DNA from: Anthostomella pinea
Taxonomy: Eukaryota; Ascomycota; Sordariomycetes; Xylariales; Xylariaceae
DNA: 64,000 bases
Assembly: GCA_963556695.1 (NCBI GenBank)
Contig: CAUWAG010000018.1
Coordinates: forward strand, 2,728,001-2,792,000
Direction: 5' to 3'
Shown here: positions 35,707-47,260 of the stretch, piece by piece
How the letters are laid out: the number at the start of each line of letters is the position of its first letter
Numbering within the stretch: position 1 is the stretch's first letter
Position numbers and translations under genes: made by a program
The notes under the pieces: model-generated
Databases searched by the model: none
What the model was told of the DNA's origin: nothing
The model's input: only the letters and a program-made list of their open reading frames with translations

Positions 35707-36060
35707 GGTTGACCCCTGTAGTTGTGTGGTTGTCTTCTAGTGCCGTGACAGACACCGGTTTGATTCTTCGGTACTGGCTGTTTTGAGAGTTTCGCTGCAA
35801 GACCAAGAGGATCATCCACAGTACTGCTGGACCAAAGCCCTCGACCAAGGAGACACCCGTAGTATATCTGACATGCCAGAACCACCAGTCAAGAACAAGC
35901 CCAAATCAGAGAGAATGATCCATCATCAACCAAGCTGTTCCGTCTCCGTCAAGATCTTCACGTGCGGACTTGCCAGGCAACTGAGCAATCTCATGCAAAG
36001 GTCGGAATAACCAAATTCATTACATCATATTAGGACGCTCGAGAGTTATCGTTCTGAGAG
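35707..36060. other. Intergenic
   Basis: SINE target repeat followed by the 3' flank of the NDH-2 gene. Nothing else. Confidence 0.4.
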
Positions 36061-37329
36061 TTACGGCCTGGCGATATCCCTCCCACCAATCCACACAAAC
36101 ACCCAACTGATGAAGATCGAGATTCTCCTCCTCCAGCTCCGTGTCCACGCCAGACTCCCAGACCTCCAGGCCAACCAAGCACTAATCCCGGTCCAGTCTT
36201 CCCGGCCGGCAATGATACCATCGTGCCTCCCAAGATAAGCCAGCAGAGCCCTCTGCTTGTGCTCAAATGGCTTGGCTGCCGTGGTTCCATCATGGGCATT
36301 CAGTGCATTGGAGAGGTACTCGCCCTTCTGCAGAGCCACTTCAGCAAGAGTGGGTAAAGACTCTCCTTCTATATCCGCGGCGTCACCGAGCCCATACACA
36401 TCCTCCATGGGGCTTCCATCGGGCCTCAGGACCCTCAGACAACGATCCGTCAGGATCCGAGGGAGTCCTTTCTCCGGTTTCTTGACATCAAGCTGCTCGA
36501 CCAACGAGCTAGCCTTGTTTCCGGTCGCCCAAATCAGCAGCCCAGCAGGCAACTTCCCATCCTCCTTAGTCACTATCCCGTCAGCCTCGACCTTCTCGAT
36601 ATGCGAGCTCGTCTTGAGCTCGATGTGTCTGCCCTTGAGGCTCTGCGTAGCGTACTCGGCAAGCCGGCTGTCAAATGTAGTCAAGATGGCCGGTGCAATG
36701 TCATGGATAGTAACGGTGAGTTTCCCGTCCAGTTGCGGGCACAAGAAGCGCATCTCTTCGTGCCACAGATCGTACAGCTCAGCCGCGGCCTCGATGCCGA
36801 TGGCGCCGCCGCCCACGATGCGGATACTCAGGATAGCGCGCTGCTCGGCCTCGCTGACGTTTGGCAATGATGCCTTATCGAGCATCTCCAGCAGCCTTTG
36901 CTGGATCAGACGCGCATCGTTCGTCGTCCGCAGGAACAGCGCGTGGTCCTTGGCGCCGGGCGTGCCGAAGTCCTGGATGTCGCATCCGGGCGCGATCGCG
37001 ACCTTGTCGTACGCCACCTCGAAATCCTGCGGCTTCTCGTCGCCAATCTGCGTCGCATCCTTGCAGTACACAATCCGTTTGTCGAAGTCGATGCTCGTGG
37101 CGACGGCCTTGTAATACTGCAATCCAGGAGCCCGCTTCTTGCGCCGAACAGGCTCCTCGGCCAGCCGGAAGTTGTAGAGCCCGCAGGCGGCGCTGGCAAG
37201 CAGGGGTGTGTATTGTATGGTCCGGACGGGGGAGATGACCGTGATGTTGTATTTCTCCAGGGAGACGCGCTGCGAGAGGGTGAAGCCGGCCCAGCCGGAA
37301 CCGATGATGGCGAGTGTTGGCTTTGACAT
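36061..37329 (-). CDS. Alternative (type II) NADH dehydrogenase-like FAD oxidoreductase
   Basis: Predicted 422 aa, no intron. Two dinucleotide folds are visible: FAD site GSGWAGF at residues 10-16 and NAD(P)H site IVGGGAIGIE at 171-180. GDAAD (315-319) closes the FAD site. The C-terminus WLAWRSGSLAW...SWRRR with WVFVWIGGRDIARP matches the amphipathic membrane-binding end of NDH-2 enzymes, which pass electrons from NADH to ubiquinone without pumping protons. Family relatives (AIF/FSP1-like) share the fold, so the exact substrate is inferred. No cleaved mitochondrial presequence is obvious. The ATG at 37329 is followed directly by the beta strand of the FAD fold. Confidence 0.85.
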   Translation of the reverse strand: MSKPTLAIIGSGWAGFTLSQRVSLEKYNITVISPVRTIQYTPLLASAACGLYNFRLAEEPVRRKKRAPGLQYYKAVATSIDFDKRIVYCKDATQIGDEKPQDFEVAYDKVAIAPGCDIQDFGTPGAKDHALFLRTTNDARLIQQRLLEMLDKASLPNVSEAEQRAILSIRIVGGGAIGIEAAAELYDLWHEEMRFLCPQLDGKLTVTIHDIAPAILTTFDSRLAEYATQSLKGRHIELKTSSHIEKVEADGIVTKEDGKLPAGLLIWATGNKASSLVEQLDVKKPEKGLPRILTDRCLRVLRPDGSPMEDVYGLGDAADIEGESLPTLAEVALQKGEYLSNALNAHDGTTAAKPFEHKQRALLAYLGRHDGIIAGREDWTGISAWLAWRSGSLAWTRSWRRRISIFISWVFVWIGGRDIARP

Positions 37330-37665
37330 GTTGGCTGTGAGTTGAGTGTAACGATACAGTCAAACGCGCCGAACACGCTGCTTGATATATTTATGCTTGC
37401 GGCATTGCGTAGGTATGATACAGCCTTGATGCCGAGCTGCTTGACAGGTCTCGGCGTTGGTTCGGTGTTGTGACGCGTGAACGCACACACCGAACGTCAT
37501 CCATTTGCGCGTTACATGGGACCCCCTAGTAGTACCACTTGTTTCACTACGATAGCTGACTGAGTGCGTGGTCTGTGGTGTGAATTGGCTCATCAGGTCC
37601 TCCTTCTGTGCTTCCGCTTCGCTTCCGTACCTAGGAAGCAATGACTTGTGCTTGTTTCATGGCGT

Positions 37666-38562
37666 ATGTGCGTGGATTGCGGCTCGTGCTGTGATTTGAC
37701 CGACAGACGCGCTCTCCTACTTCACGAGGCGCAATGCAGCATGTCCGTGATGATGGAGATGAGGGAGCTGATGAAGCTGACGACGGCTACGAGCATAGCG
37801 CAGCTCGATGGCATTTTCTGCTGCCCTAGGTGTGTTCCCTTACCAATCTCGGAGGCCTGTAAATGGCAACCGGCTTACGCAGAAACGCATAGTGGCATGA
37901 CGTTCTCCGGCGACCTGAACAGTAACTCCTGCGGGGCGACAATGACAGAGGCGGTTATCACGGCTATCATTTACGTGCAATCAGATTGCGCCTCGCAGCT
38001 CCCGACGTTCACTGTCGGTCCGGGGCGGTCAGGAACGTATATGTTGGGCACCGATATCATCTCACAAAACGCCACGAACGTCGTACAAGCCACGCTTATC
38101 TTGTTTTGGAGCCAGCGGAATGCCGCTGCGGTCTCGTCCCTTACCATCAGCGCATCAACGTCATCAACCGGCAAATCACAGTCAGTGCCCACCTTTGGCG
38201 GAAACGGCCCGGCGATAGGAGAACAACAAGGCCAAGGCCTACCGCAGACTGCCAAGATCGGTATCGGTGTGGGCATCTCAGCAGTTGTCCTCCTCCTTTC
38301 ATGCGTGGTATTTTTCGTTATCAGACGACATCGCAGGAAAAGGTTCAGCGACGCGGGGCACGACGACACCCCAGTCAGCCACAGCCGCCACTCTGCATTC
38401 GAGGGAAAAGCCGAGCTCGATGCCGCGGCGACCCGTGCAGAGCTTGAAGGGTCCCTGGGAGACGAGGGTGGAGCGGGCGTGTATGAGCTGAAGCCGGAGC
38501 TCGGGGGAACCCTTGGCGAACATGGCGTAGGCTGGACGGGTCTACGTGAAAAAGAAGTCTGA
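37666..38562 (+). CDS. Single-pass membrane protein, start uncertain
   Basis: An extracellular domain (WQPAYAETHSGMTF, DCASQLPTFTVGPG), a short Ser/Thr linker, a transmembrane helix (IGVGISAVVLLLSCVVFFVI) with RRHRRKR after it, and a cytoplasmic tail with ELKPELGGTLGEHG. The same architecture appears at 31355. No signal peptide precedes the domain. The frame begins with a cysteine-rich stretch (MCVDCGSCC) that looks unrelated, so the real 5' exon is either lost or spliced in from upstream. Function unknown. Confidence 0.5.
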   Translation: MCVDCGSCCDLTDRRALLLHEAQCSMSVMMEMRELMKLTTATSIAQLDGIFCCPRCVPLPISEACKWQPAYAETHSGMTFSGDLNSNSCGATMTEAVITAIIYVQSDCASQLPTFTVGPGRSGTYMLGTDIISQNATNVVQATLILFWSQRNAAAVSSLTISASTSSTGKSQSVPTFGGNGPAIGEQQGQGLPQTAKIGIGVGISAVVLLLSCVVFFVIRRHRRKRFSDAGHDDTPVSHSRHSAFEGKAELDAAATRAELEGSLGDEGGAGVYELKPELGGTLGEHGVGWTGLREKEV

Positions 38563-39256
38563 GTTAGAAGCTGGGCACGTGACAAGTAGACAGGTTGGTG
38601 CTGAAATTGCTGAGTTGGGAGATACCAGCCCCATTTTGTGAGGCACCGGTCCGTTGTGTTCGCCGACGAGGAGATTAAAGGACCACGTTTCCTTTGGCAA
38701 AGACCCCCAATTCACATTGTATAATAGGCATTTTGTTCCAATTATTCCATCGAGCAGATTGGCATTTGGATTGTCATTTGCCGATAGATGGAGTCATACG
38801 TCCCTAGGCAGGATCATAATTCTTGTAAGACTGGATAGCTGCTGACAACTAAGTTACAGAGCAAGTGCTGAATGTACAACCAGAATCATCACATTGTTAG
38901 GCACATGGACGCCCAGTGCTTACGTGCAGGTTGCTGCGGGCTGTAAGTGTGGTTACACCGTGTCGGCCTTACCTGTCATACGCGGCAGTTCAATCCGTGG
39001 CGATTCTGCCGTCCGGACGGAGGCAAAAGGGGGAACAGTCTCATCCAATTCTTGAGTTTCGGGCGCAGCAGGCATATCGTACGGCCCCGAGCGAGATGGC
39101 ACACTGCCTGAAGGTCTGAAACAGCGTTGCTGATAATTATTTTAGTGTATCTCGTTGATTCCAGAGTAGTTGTGCTGTTTTGAAAAGTCTGCCCCTGCGA
39201 CGGTGCACTGCCACCCCCTGGAGCCCACTGTGGCTCAATCCAGTGCATGATATCGT
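38563..39256. other. Convergent intergenic
   Basis: No gene recognised. Confidence 0.4.
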
Positions 39257-40172
39257 CTAGGAAGGAGGCTTGTATCCATCAACGTCGGTGCTGTTGCTCA
39301 GCTTCTCAAACTTCTTGACGTTCTCTCTGTAAGTATCAAGCTTGCCGTTGATAGCAGCATACGCATCAGTGCCGATGACGCATCTGATAGGCGGGTCCTT
39401 CATGACCGCGAGCTCATACATGGCCTTAGCACCTTTGGCCGGATCACCGGCTTGGCTGCCGTGCTTCTCGCCCATAGTCTTCTCTGCGTCCAAGTGGTCG
39501 TAAGCCGGGTTTTTCTTCTCGCCGAATGCCATGGACCGGCCAGCCCAGTCGGTTCGGAAACCGCCGGGCTCGACGCAGGTGAGTTTGATGCCCCATTCGG
39601 ACTTGACCTCGTGTGAGAGGGCCTCGGTGAAGCCTTCGACCGCCCATTTTGATGCGCAGTAGATGGAGAAGAGAGGCACGCCGCGCTGACCACCGATGGA
39701 GGTGATTTGCTGGATGACGCCACCAGACGGCTTTTGGTCGCGCATCGTCTCGAGTGCCTTGCGGGTTACGTCTAGCAGGCCGAAGAAGTTGACTTCTATC
39801 TATCGCGACTGGTCAGCCATTCAAGCTATGCAAAAAATGCAGAGAGCAAAGAGCACATACCTGAGTTCTGATCTGGTTCTCGCTCAAACTCTCGAACTCG
39901 CCTCCGAGGCCGTAGCCGGCATTGTTGACCACGACGTCAATTCTTCCGAACTTCTTGAGCGCAGACGAGAAGGCGGCATTGATGGATTCCTTCTTTGTGA
40001 CGTCGAGGTCTACGGCCAGGTAGTTGGAGTCTGAAGCGCCGGATGGCTTCTCCAGCTTGCTGCTGTTGCGAGCGGTAGCGACGACATGGTCGCCTTCGGC
40101 AATGACTTTCTTGACCAGCTCGTTACCAAAGCCAGTCGAAGTGCCTGTTATTAGGAAAGTACGGGGCGCCAT
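39257..40172 (-). CDS. Short-chain dehydrogenase/reductase
   Basis: Predicted 284 aa from exons 40172-39861 and 39799-39257, with a 61-bp intron (GTATGT donor, GCTGACC branch, GATAG acceptor). The cofactor loop is TGTSTGFG at residues 9-16. NNAG, catalytic Ser138 and YCASK (Tyr151, Lys155) follow, then EPGGFRTDWAG. This is the subgroup of fungal and bacterial SDRs with a long C-terminal helix region, often annotated as oxidoreductase or retinol-dehydrogenase-like. The substrate is unknown. Confidence 0.9.
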
Positions 40173-41524
40173 AATTGACGATTGATAATTGATCAGTGGG
40201 ATGATTGATATGTGATTTTGGTCTGACGAGCTTACGGTTGCGGGGTGTTCAATGTTGGAATCGGTACTTATATATGGAGGTACTCTAGGCTCTAGTAGAT
40301 AACCCGAGGGCTGGATGGTCGTTTCCTCGCGGTGTACGTCATACAATTCTTAGCAGCTTCAGAAAGTTAAGGTACGTAGGACGTGACGCCATAACTACGA
40401 GCGGCAGTGGCACACAAGCGTCGACGAATGCCGGCAGCCGCAGTAGGTTGCCGGCCCATTTCCGGATCGGTTCATCACTGGGGATACAATCAATCAAGCG
40501 TGAAAGAGCAAAGAGGATGAGCATTTTCCACCACCTGACACCTCTCCCAGCGAGAGCCCCTCCATTCCAGAAGAAGGTCCCCTCCACAGACATGCCACTG
40601 ATGTAGCTAATAAGCGTGGGAAGATCGAATTTGAGACTCGCGGGGGAATCGTTGACGTAAAGGGCTAATCGCTAGTCCCGCTATCATGCGTGATGTAGGA
40701 ACGTGGAGAACAAAGGAAGTGTATTGACTCGCACGGATATACCGGAGACAAGGTGAAAGGGGGAGATGGGAATACAGACGGGATTCAGTACTGATAGGAG
40801 ATACAGACACACCATGAGTTCCAATCACAGTTCAACGCAAGGCCACGCGCATCGTTGATCCGGGGTAGGAGGGTTAAGCTTCAATCTATTCATAACCCCA
40901 AGCTCTCCCAGACGCCCTGATAACTCCTCCACGACCCCTAGTCCCCCTGGCCACCCTCATGAAGCCCGCATAGAACGCCATCCCGGTCCTACCCCCAATA
41001 GCACGAAAGCATCCGGGTCACTATCATCCCGAAATACTGACGGCTGACCCGGCAACCCAGCGAGTTCAATTGTGGCAAGACCAGCCACTTCATCAGCCCC
41101 ACGAAGTGCGTCCACACGAGGATCCGCGAGGGACGTCGGACCCAGAGACAAGCCAGAGGGCCTCGATCTTACGAAGATATCTGGTCGAGGTTTGATATCG
41201 GTACCGGTCGTCTCTGGAACCTTGACGGTGATGATGGCGGCGGTGCTTCGGGACACTGAGTACCGGTAGTGAAAATTGCCTCATTATTCGCCGCGGTGGG
41301 AGCACATTACGGCGCAGCGTTGTCATTGAAGCGCCGGTTCTCCTCGATCAACGCCCTGGTCTGCCGATTCGCGGCTTCCTGACGACCGCCGCCACCGCGA
41401 AGACATTGGAAACCGCGACCGCGGCGGGCGGTGGCGATGATTTCACACGAGGACGAGTGCGTCGGCGGCGGTGGTGACGACGACCACGGAGGAAGACCTT
41501 GAGGAGGAGGAGGTTGAGGCGGGT
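40173..41524. other. Intergenic with GC-rich low-complexity stretch
   Basis: 41350-41530 is rich in gccgcc/gaggagg runs. A 99-aa minus-strand frame at 41256-40957 has no recognisable domain, so I do not call it a gene. Confidence 0.4.
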
Positions 41525-42360
41525 CAGGAGTTAGGTCACCGAGGACAAGAGGATGAAGAAGGACATGTCAGGAGGTAGATGCTTGTCCAAGTTGGCCGTA
41601 CCAACGACCTTGGGAAGCACAGCGCGCTTCCACTGGTCGTACGTCATGCGCTCAAACACCAAATCCTGAACAACGCCGTTAGCAACCTGCTAAGCCATGA
41701 AGTCCTGTTGATCTCACCTCAGGAACCATGGCGGCGTCCACAACTCCGCGGATGGGCGGCATGGATCCGCGCACACGTTTGAGAAGCACGATGAGGCCTT
41801 TCTCTGATGCAATATCGCAGTTCTGAATCTGAAGATTGCAGCCCTCTCGTTCGGCCCTCTATAGAAGCGCCAACGCGTCTGCATGTTTATCGGCGTTACG
41901 AGAGACGATGAGTGTGGTCCTGGCTCCATTGTCCATCATCCAGGATACAATCGCCCGACTGAGGCCACCAGATCTGAACACCCTTCTCCATCGCACCCCG
42001 AAAGGCGCGGCCGTTGTATTCGGCCACCTCCACCACGTCCGCGCGCGCGTACGTTGTGCTTTGCCCCAGGAATGTCTCGTTCCATGCTTGGCCGGTGTGT
42101 GCACTGGCAGCCCCAGTCTGGACTAACCGACCGAACCGGGCAATGCAATTCTGCACAGCGCCGAGATACAAGCTCGATGATGAGCCGAGGACAACGTCAA
42201 CGCCCTTTTGCCTCGTCTGGGCTTTCAGAGTCGCGCTTATACTCATGTCATGACTGGAGATGACCCGATCTGTTGGGAGGTTGTACTTGTCGAGCAATAT
42301 AGCTCGTTCCGAGTCACTGCATGTGCCTGGCCCGCCGTGACGAGACCCCGTTAGCAGCAC
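41525..42360 (-). pseudogene. Highly-reducing polyketide synthase relic (ER-KR segment)
   Basis: The minus strand encodes a piece of a reducing PKS. The enoyl-reductase half reads LPTDRVISSHDMS, KGVDVVLGSSSS and YARADVVEVAEYNG. The ketoreductase half, in another frame, reads GGLSRAIVSWMM, LIVSRNADK, then CDIASEKG, MPPIRGVVDAAMV, an intron, and MTYDQWKRAVLPKVVGT with FFILLSSVT. Part of the ER C-terminus is missing at the junction, the frame changes there, and stops follow LALL and SSVT. No KS, AT or ACP is left. It faces away from the SDR gene at 42716, 356 bp apart. Confidence 0.85.
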
Positions 42361-43689
42361 TTGCAGCCTTCATGTTGGTAAGCCAATGATCATGCAATGT
42401 GATCAGTTCATGCTACCTACCTTAGCGAGGGGGACAAAGCAGGTGCAGATGCGCGGCGCTGGTGATGGTGTTGGTGATAGAGGTGACATGGCCGCGTGGT
42501 TGGCATTTGTAAGCGCCCATGCACAGCGAGAGCAGGCGTTGCTTGCATTTTGCATTTGTAAGCCGTAGGCCAGGCTCTGTCTTATATCCCTTTTCACAAA
42601 TAAGTGTCATGCTCAAGCCTCGCACGTCGAATCCGCTCCGTGCCTCTATACCTCTCTACTTCTCCACCTTCCTAACCACTTCTCGCTTTAACCCACATTC
42701 TCACACACTCCAAACATGTCCACCATTGTGTTGATTACCGGGGCCAATCGGGGCCTCGGCAAGGGCATGCTTGAGCGCTACCTCAAGCTGCCGAACCACA
42801 TCCTCATTGCAGCCAACCGCAATCCAGATCACCCTTCGTCCAAGGAGCTTTCCAAGCTGCCGACCGCTTCGGGCACCAGGTTGATCGTAATCAAGATCGA
42901 TGCCAAGGTCTGGCAAGATCCCTTCGATGCCGTCAAGATGCTCGAGGGTCAGGGCATTGACCACGTCGACGTCATCATCGCCAATGCCGGCGTCAGCTAC
43001 ATCTGGCCCAAGGTCGTGGATGTCAAGCTGGAAGACATCGAGGCTAACATGTGGCCTAACGCCTACGGCGGTGTGTCGCTGTACCAGGCTTTCCGACCGC
43101 TACTGAAGAAGTCCAAGAAGGAGCCCGTCTTGACCAACATGGGCAGCACCGCTGGCAGCTTAAAGTACGTGAAAGCCATCCCGATCCCTCCCTTTGCCTC
43201 CATATCGTACACATGCTTACGACAACCTCACAGCTCCCCGCTCCCGTCACCCAACGCCGCCTATGGCCCCTCCAAGAGTGTCTCGGCATGGTACACTATC
43301 AAGATCCACTTGGAGGATGACTGGCTCAACTCGTTCTCTTTGGGCCCTGGCTGGGTGCACACCGACTTGGGCGATGCGGGCGCCATCGGCCTCGGCGCCG
43401 ACGAGGACACGCAGGCCAAGTTCATGATCAGCTGCGACGACTCGTGCGACGGCATGTTCAAGGTGTTTTGTTTGTTTGTTTGTTTTGTTTGTTTTGTATT
43501 TAACGTGGGGGATTGCTCCTCAGTAGTGCAAACCACGCCTCCCAGAGCCTCTGCATCACAGGGTTGTGGAGGTATCAAGATAATAAGTACAGTCAGTCCC
43601 GCTCACGAGCCCATCCCCATTGTTGCGGCGGTATGACCTTGGGTCATCCATTTGGTCCTTTAAGAACAGCTATCTATTGAGGGCAGATT

Positions 43690-46600
43690 GATGAAAAAAA
43701 TTTGCTCTTCTCCATGAATTTTGCCTATTCTGTGCTCCTCTCCCCTAAGTATTGTAAACAAGCTGTCCTAGGCGAGTACCTGGGCAGCAGCCGGTTTTTC
43801 CCCAGCTTCTTACAAAAGAAAATATGTTGTGATGTTTTCTTCTCACCACAACTGCAGTGGTTGTTCGAGTCTGTATGCCCAAAGCGTTCGTGGTATCTGG
43901 CAAAGTCGCCATGTCCAGATCTGGCCGCTAGAAGTCTGTGTAGAGTGCTCCTCTTAAAGGATATAAGGCCTCTTTCAGTTATTGTATGTGAGTATACTTC
44001 TTGATACTTAGGTTCTGATTGGTCTTTTTACCATTGGTTGAACTCTTTCTTGCCCTTTCTTTTGAGATCTCTCTTGGCCCAAGAGATTATAGGAAGGTTT
44101 GTTGTGTCTGTTTCTAGCATAGCACCCTCTTTTGCTAATATATTGGCAGCTTTGTTACCATCAATATCTCTGTGTCCAGGAATCCACTTGACGGTCACTC
44201 CAGGAGTGTGTGCTGTGGCGAGTTCTTGGAATCGCAGAAAATTTTTCTGTGATGTCTCGGGTGGAGTCCCATTGAGCCCATCCACCACTGATGTGTTGTC
44301 CAGGCAGACATATAGCTGTTTTCCGTGTCCAATTGCCCTGGCTGCTGCAAGCCTTTGGAGAGCGCCATAGACTTCAGTATCTATTACTTCTGTTTAGAAA
44401 AGTCTGCCCTTTTCCTGGTATACTTCTTGTGTAGTGTTGCCTTTCCTGATGGTATAGCCCCATCCAGTGCGGGTTGTGCCTTTGTTATCTAACTATGATC
44501 CATCTGTGTAGATAACAAGGTCAGTGTTTGTATTTCTCTCTTATAACCATTCCTTAAAGAGCTCTGTCTTTTTGTCTTTGTCCTTTCAGATTGGGGGCTT
44601 TTTTTATAATGGCTTAGTGAGTATTGGTCTCTAAAAGTCAGGGATTAGCTAGAAGTTCCTTTATAGCCTTATTGGTTCTTTGCGAGCTTATACTTGGAGC
44701 CTGCCAACAAGAGGGTGTCTTTGGTCTAAATGTCCGAGTCGTAGGCCGTGACGCCGTCTTATTGCCTCTGCAAGAACTCCTGCTGGAGGAATCTGTGATT
44801 CAAAGTGTAGGATATGTCCAGGGTGTGTTTTCCAGACCGGCAGGATAGCCCTGATCGCTGTTCGTAGTACAGCATCTATCATTCCAAGAAGCCCCTTAAT
44901 GCGACATGCTAATGTCTCACCTGAGCTCCTGATTTTTTTGATTCCTAGGTACCAGGCCTCTAAGCCATGTGTAAGAATAGGAATAATACAAGCTTTCACA
45001 GCCCTCCTGGTTGACTTTACTGGGAGTCCTTTGACTGTGTTGCATAGTCCTCAAAGGTGATTTGCTACCTTACTAGCTTTCTTAGCCTAGTGAGAAACAT
45101 GATCTTTAAAGTTTAGTTTTCTATTCAGAAGGACACCTAGCCATCGCATAGAAACCTGGGTTATTTTGTTCATTATCCCGTGGCAGACTGGAGGGTTGTC
45201 TGAATTTTTTTTCCTTAAGAAGTGCATGATCTTAATTTTATTGGGGTCAAATTCAATAGCGTTATTATGTCCCTATTGATTAAGTAAATGAAGATTTTTA
45301 GAAGCCTTTGTAGCTGTTTCCTTAAGGTTCTTTCTAATACAGAGAGTTGCTAGGTCGTCTGTATATCCAAAGCGTCTCTTTTTCATACCAAGTCGGGCAC
45401 AGATTGGCTCTGTATACAGCATATAAAGGATTGGAGAGGCTGGTGAGCCTTGTAATAGCCCACAAGTGAGAGCTTTTATATCAGTCACGATACCTTCAAA
45501 CCGAACCCTTGCGGACCGCTCGGACATGAATGACTGGACCCATCTTATAAAAAAGCCCGGCCAGCCCTGTTCTCTCATGCGAACCACCAGCCGTCCCATT
45601 GGGGCAGCATTAAAGGCCCCTTTCACATTTGACGTGACTACCGTTACAACGAGGCCTTGGTCGAGGGCCTGCTCAATATCGTGTATGAGTGCGGCTACCA
45701 AGTCGGTGGCAGAGCGCTTTGGTAGAGCTCCAAAATGTTGTGGAGCTAGAATTCCAAGTTTAACAATAAATTAGGTAATTCTTTTTGTGATGAGTCGTTC
45801 TAGGCCTTTGCCAAGACATAACAATAGCGATATTGGTCTGTAGGCCCGGGGATTGGAGTAGTCTGTCTTGTCTGGTTTTGGGATCATTACCACTTCAGCT
45901 ATTTTGAATGGTTTAGGGTGATGTCTGATCTGTAGACAGGGCTGGAAGAGGGCTCTGATATGTTCCCCAATGACTGGCCAGCAAGCTTTCAGAATCCGTA
46001 CTGTGAGGGTGTCTACTCCCAGGGAGTTGCTCTTGGTCCCTAAAGTGCACCCTTCAGCCTCTTCCAGTCCGACATAGTATTCAAGGGGGATGTGTGGCTT
46101 GGGTTGTGTGATCTGAGCGGACCGAGGGTCGATGATATCGTTGTCTGAGGTACTTCGTTCAAGTCTGGCTGAGCGTAGTGCATTTGCCTTGCTCTCTTAT
46201 GACTCAAATATTTGGTCTCTTATGATGATTAGAGGGGAACGCAATCCTGCTGACAGCTTGTGCCAAGAAACGATTCTGTACAGGTCCTTTGGCTCAGTCG
46301 CTGAATCAATTAGAGTCTGCTAGTACTCTCTCCTAGCTTTCTGAATCACGTAGCAAAATTCCCGTCGGGCTGAATTCCGCCCTTCTTGGCTTATAGTCTG
46401 TTTGGAAAGGGCCCTGTATGTCTGAACAGCTGCTTTGCAGTCATCATTCCACCAAGCAGTGGGCCTAGATTGTCGGGGCTTTTTGCCCACTGTCTTGATA
46501 CAGCCTTGGATCATGTTGATCAAGCTCTGTGTAAAGGCATCCACCTGGCCAGGGGATACACCTAGCCGGGGGAGCTCATGAATCCTGGTTTGGACATTAT

Positions 46601-47260
46601 CTGCCAGCTCTTGTAGTTTATTGTCTGGTACTATCTAATGATTGGCCTTGGGGATTTGGTCCAGATCTCCCTGAATTGGAATAACTATTCGTAATGTCTC
46701 ATGATCTGAGGTGCACTGAAGTGCATCATTGACTGAGGCTTCAGCCATAGGCACATCTGAGAACACCAGATCTAGTACATTTCTGTCATTATGTGTTGGG
46801 ACATCTGGTTCAGAAATCAGATCCAGTCTGTGGTCTGCCATAGTCTGTTCAAGTATAATACCACTATGATATCCTGGATTGCTCGAGTCCCAGGATATGT
46901 CGCCAGCATTAAAATCTCCAGCTATAACGCAGCCAAAAGGTGGAGCCCATACTTCCAGAATGTCATCCACTTCCTGTGGGTTGTCATATGGCCGGTAGAC
47001 ACTGACAAATGTAATGCCTTGTACCTTGACCCAAGTGATGTCTCGTGTAGCATAAGGCCAAAGTTGATCCGCTTAAAGATGTTTTCTCATATAGATGAGA
47101 GATCTGGGCCGTGTAATGTCGCTGTCCCAGGAATCCACTGGGGAGTATATATCGTAATTGGGTGTGTCTTTACTCTCATTCTCCTGCCTGGTGGTATGCC
47201 AACCCAGGGCTCTTACATCAGAATGATGTCTGCTTGTTCTCCTTTGTAGTCAGCCAGGTT
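43690..47260 (-). pseudogene. LINE ORF2: APE endonuclease, reverse transcriptase, RNase H
   Basis: Endonuclease: EPWVGIPPG near 47180, AGDFNAGDISW near 46900 and SDHETLRI near 46700. Reverse transcriptase: YRPISLL, then VKGAFNA in motif A and FGYTDDLA in motif C, where YADD would be expected. Asp of motif A is Asn here (SNVKG). RNase H: DTEVYGALQ, then TVKWIPGHRDIDGNKAAN. The end has a CSCGEKKTSQHIFFC knuckle. In-frame stops occur at codons that align with CAA, CAG or TGG, and the catalytic changes are also transitions. The protein cannot be active. Confidence 0.88.

Noticed and set aside
36257..37114. Long open frame (285 codons) on the plus strand
   Set aside because: It is antisense to the NDH-2 gene, has no start context or domain, and is explained by codon bias of the real gene.
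40957..41256. 99-codon minus-strand gene
   Set aside because: No domain, no splice logic, and it sits in GC-rich low-complexity DNA next to the PKS relic.
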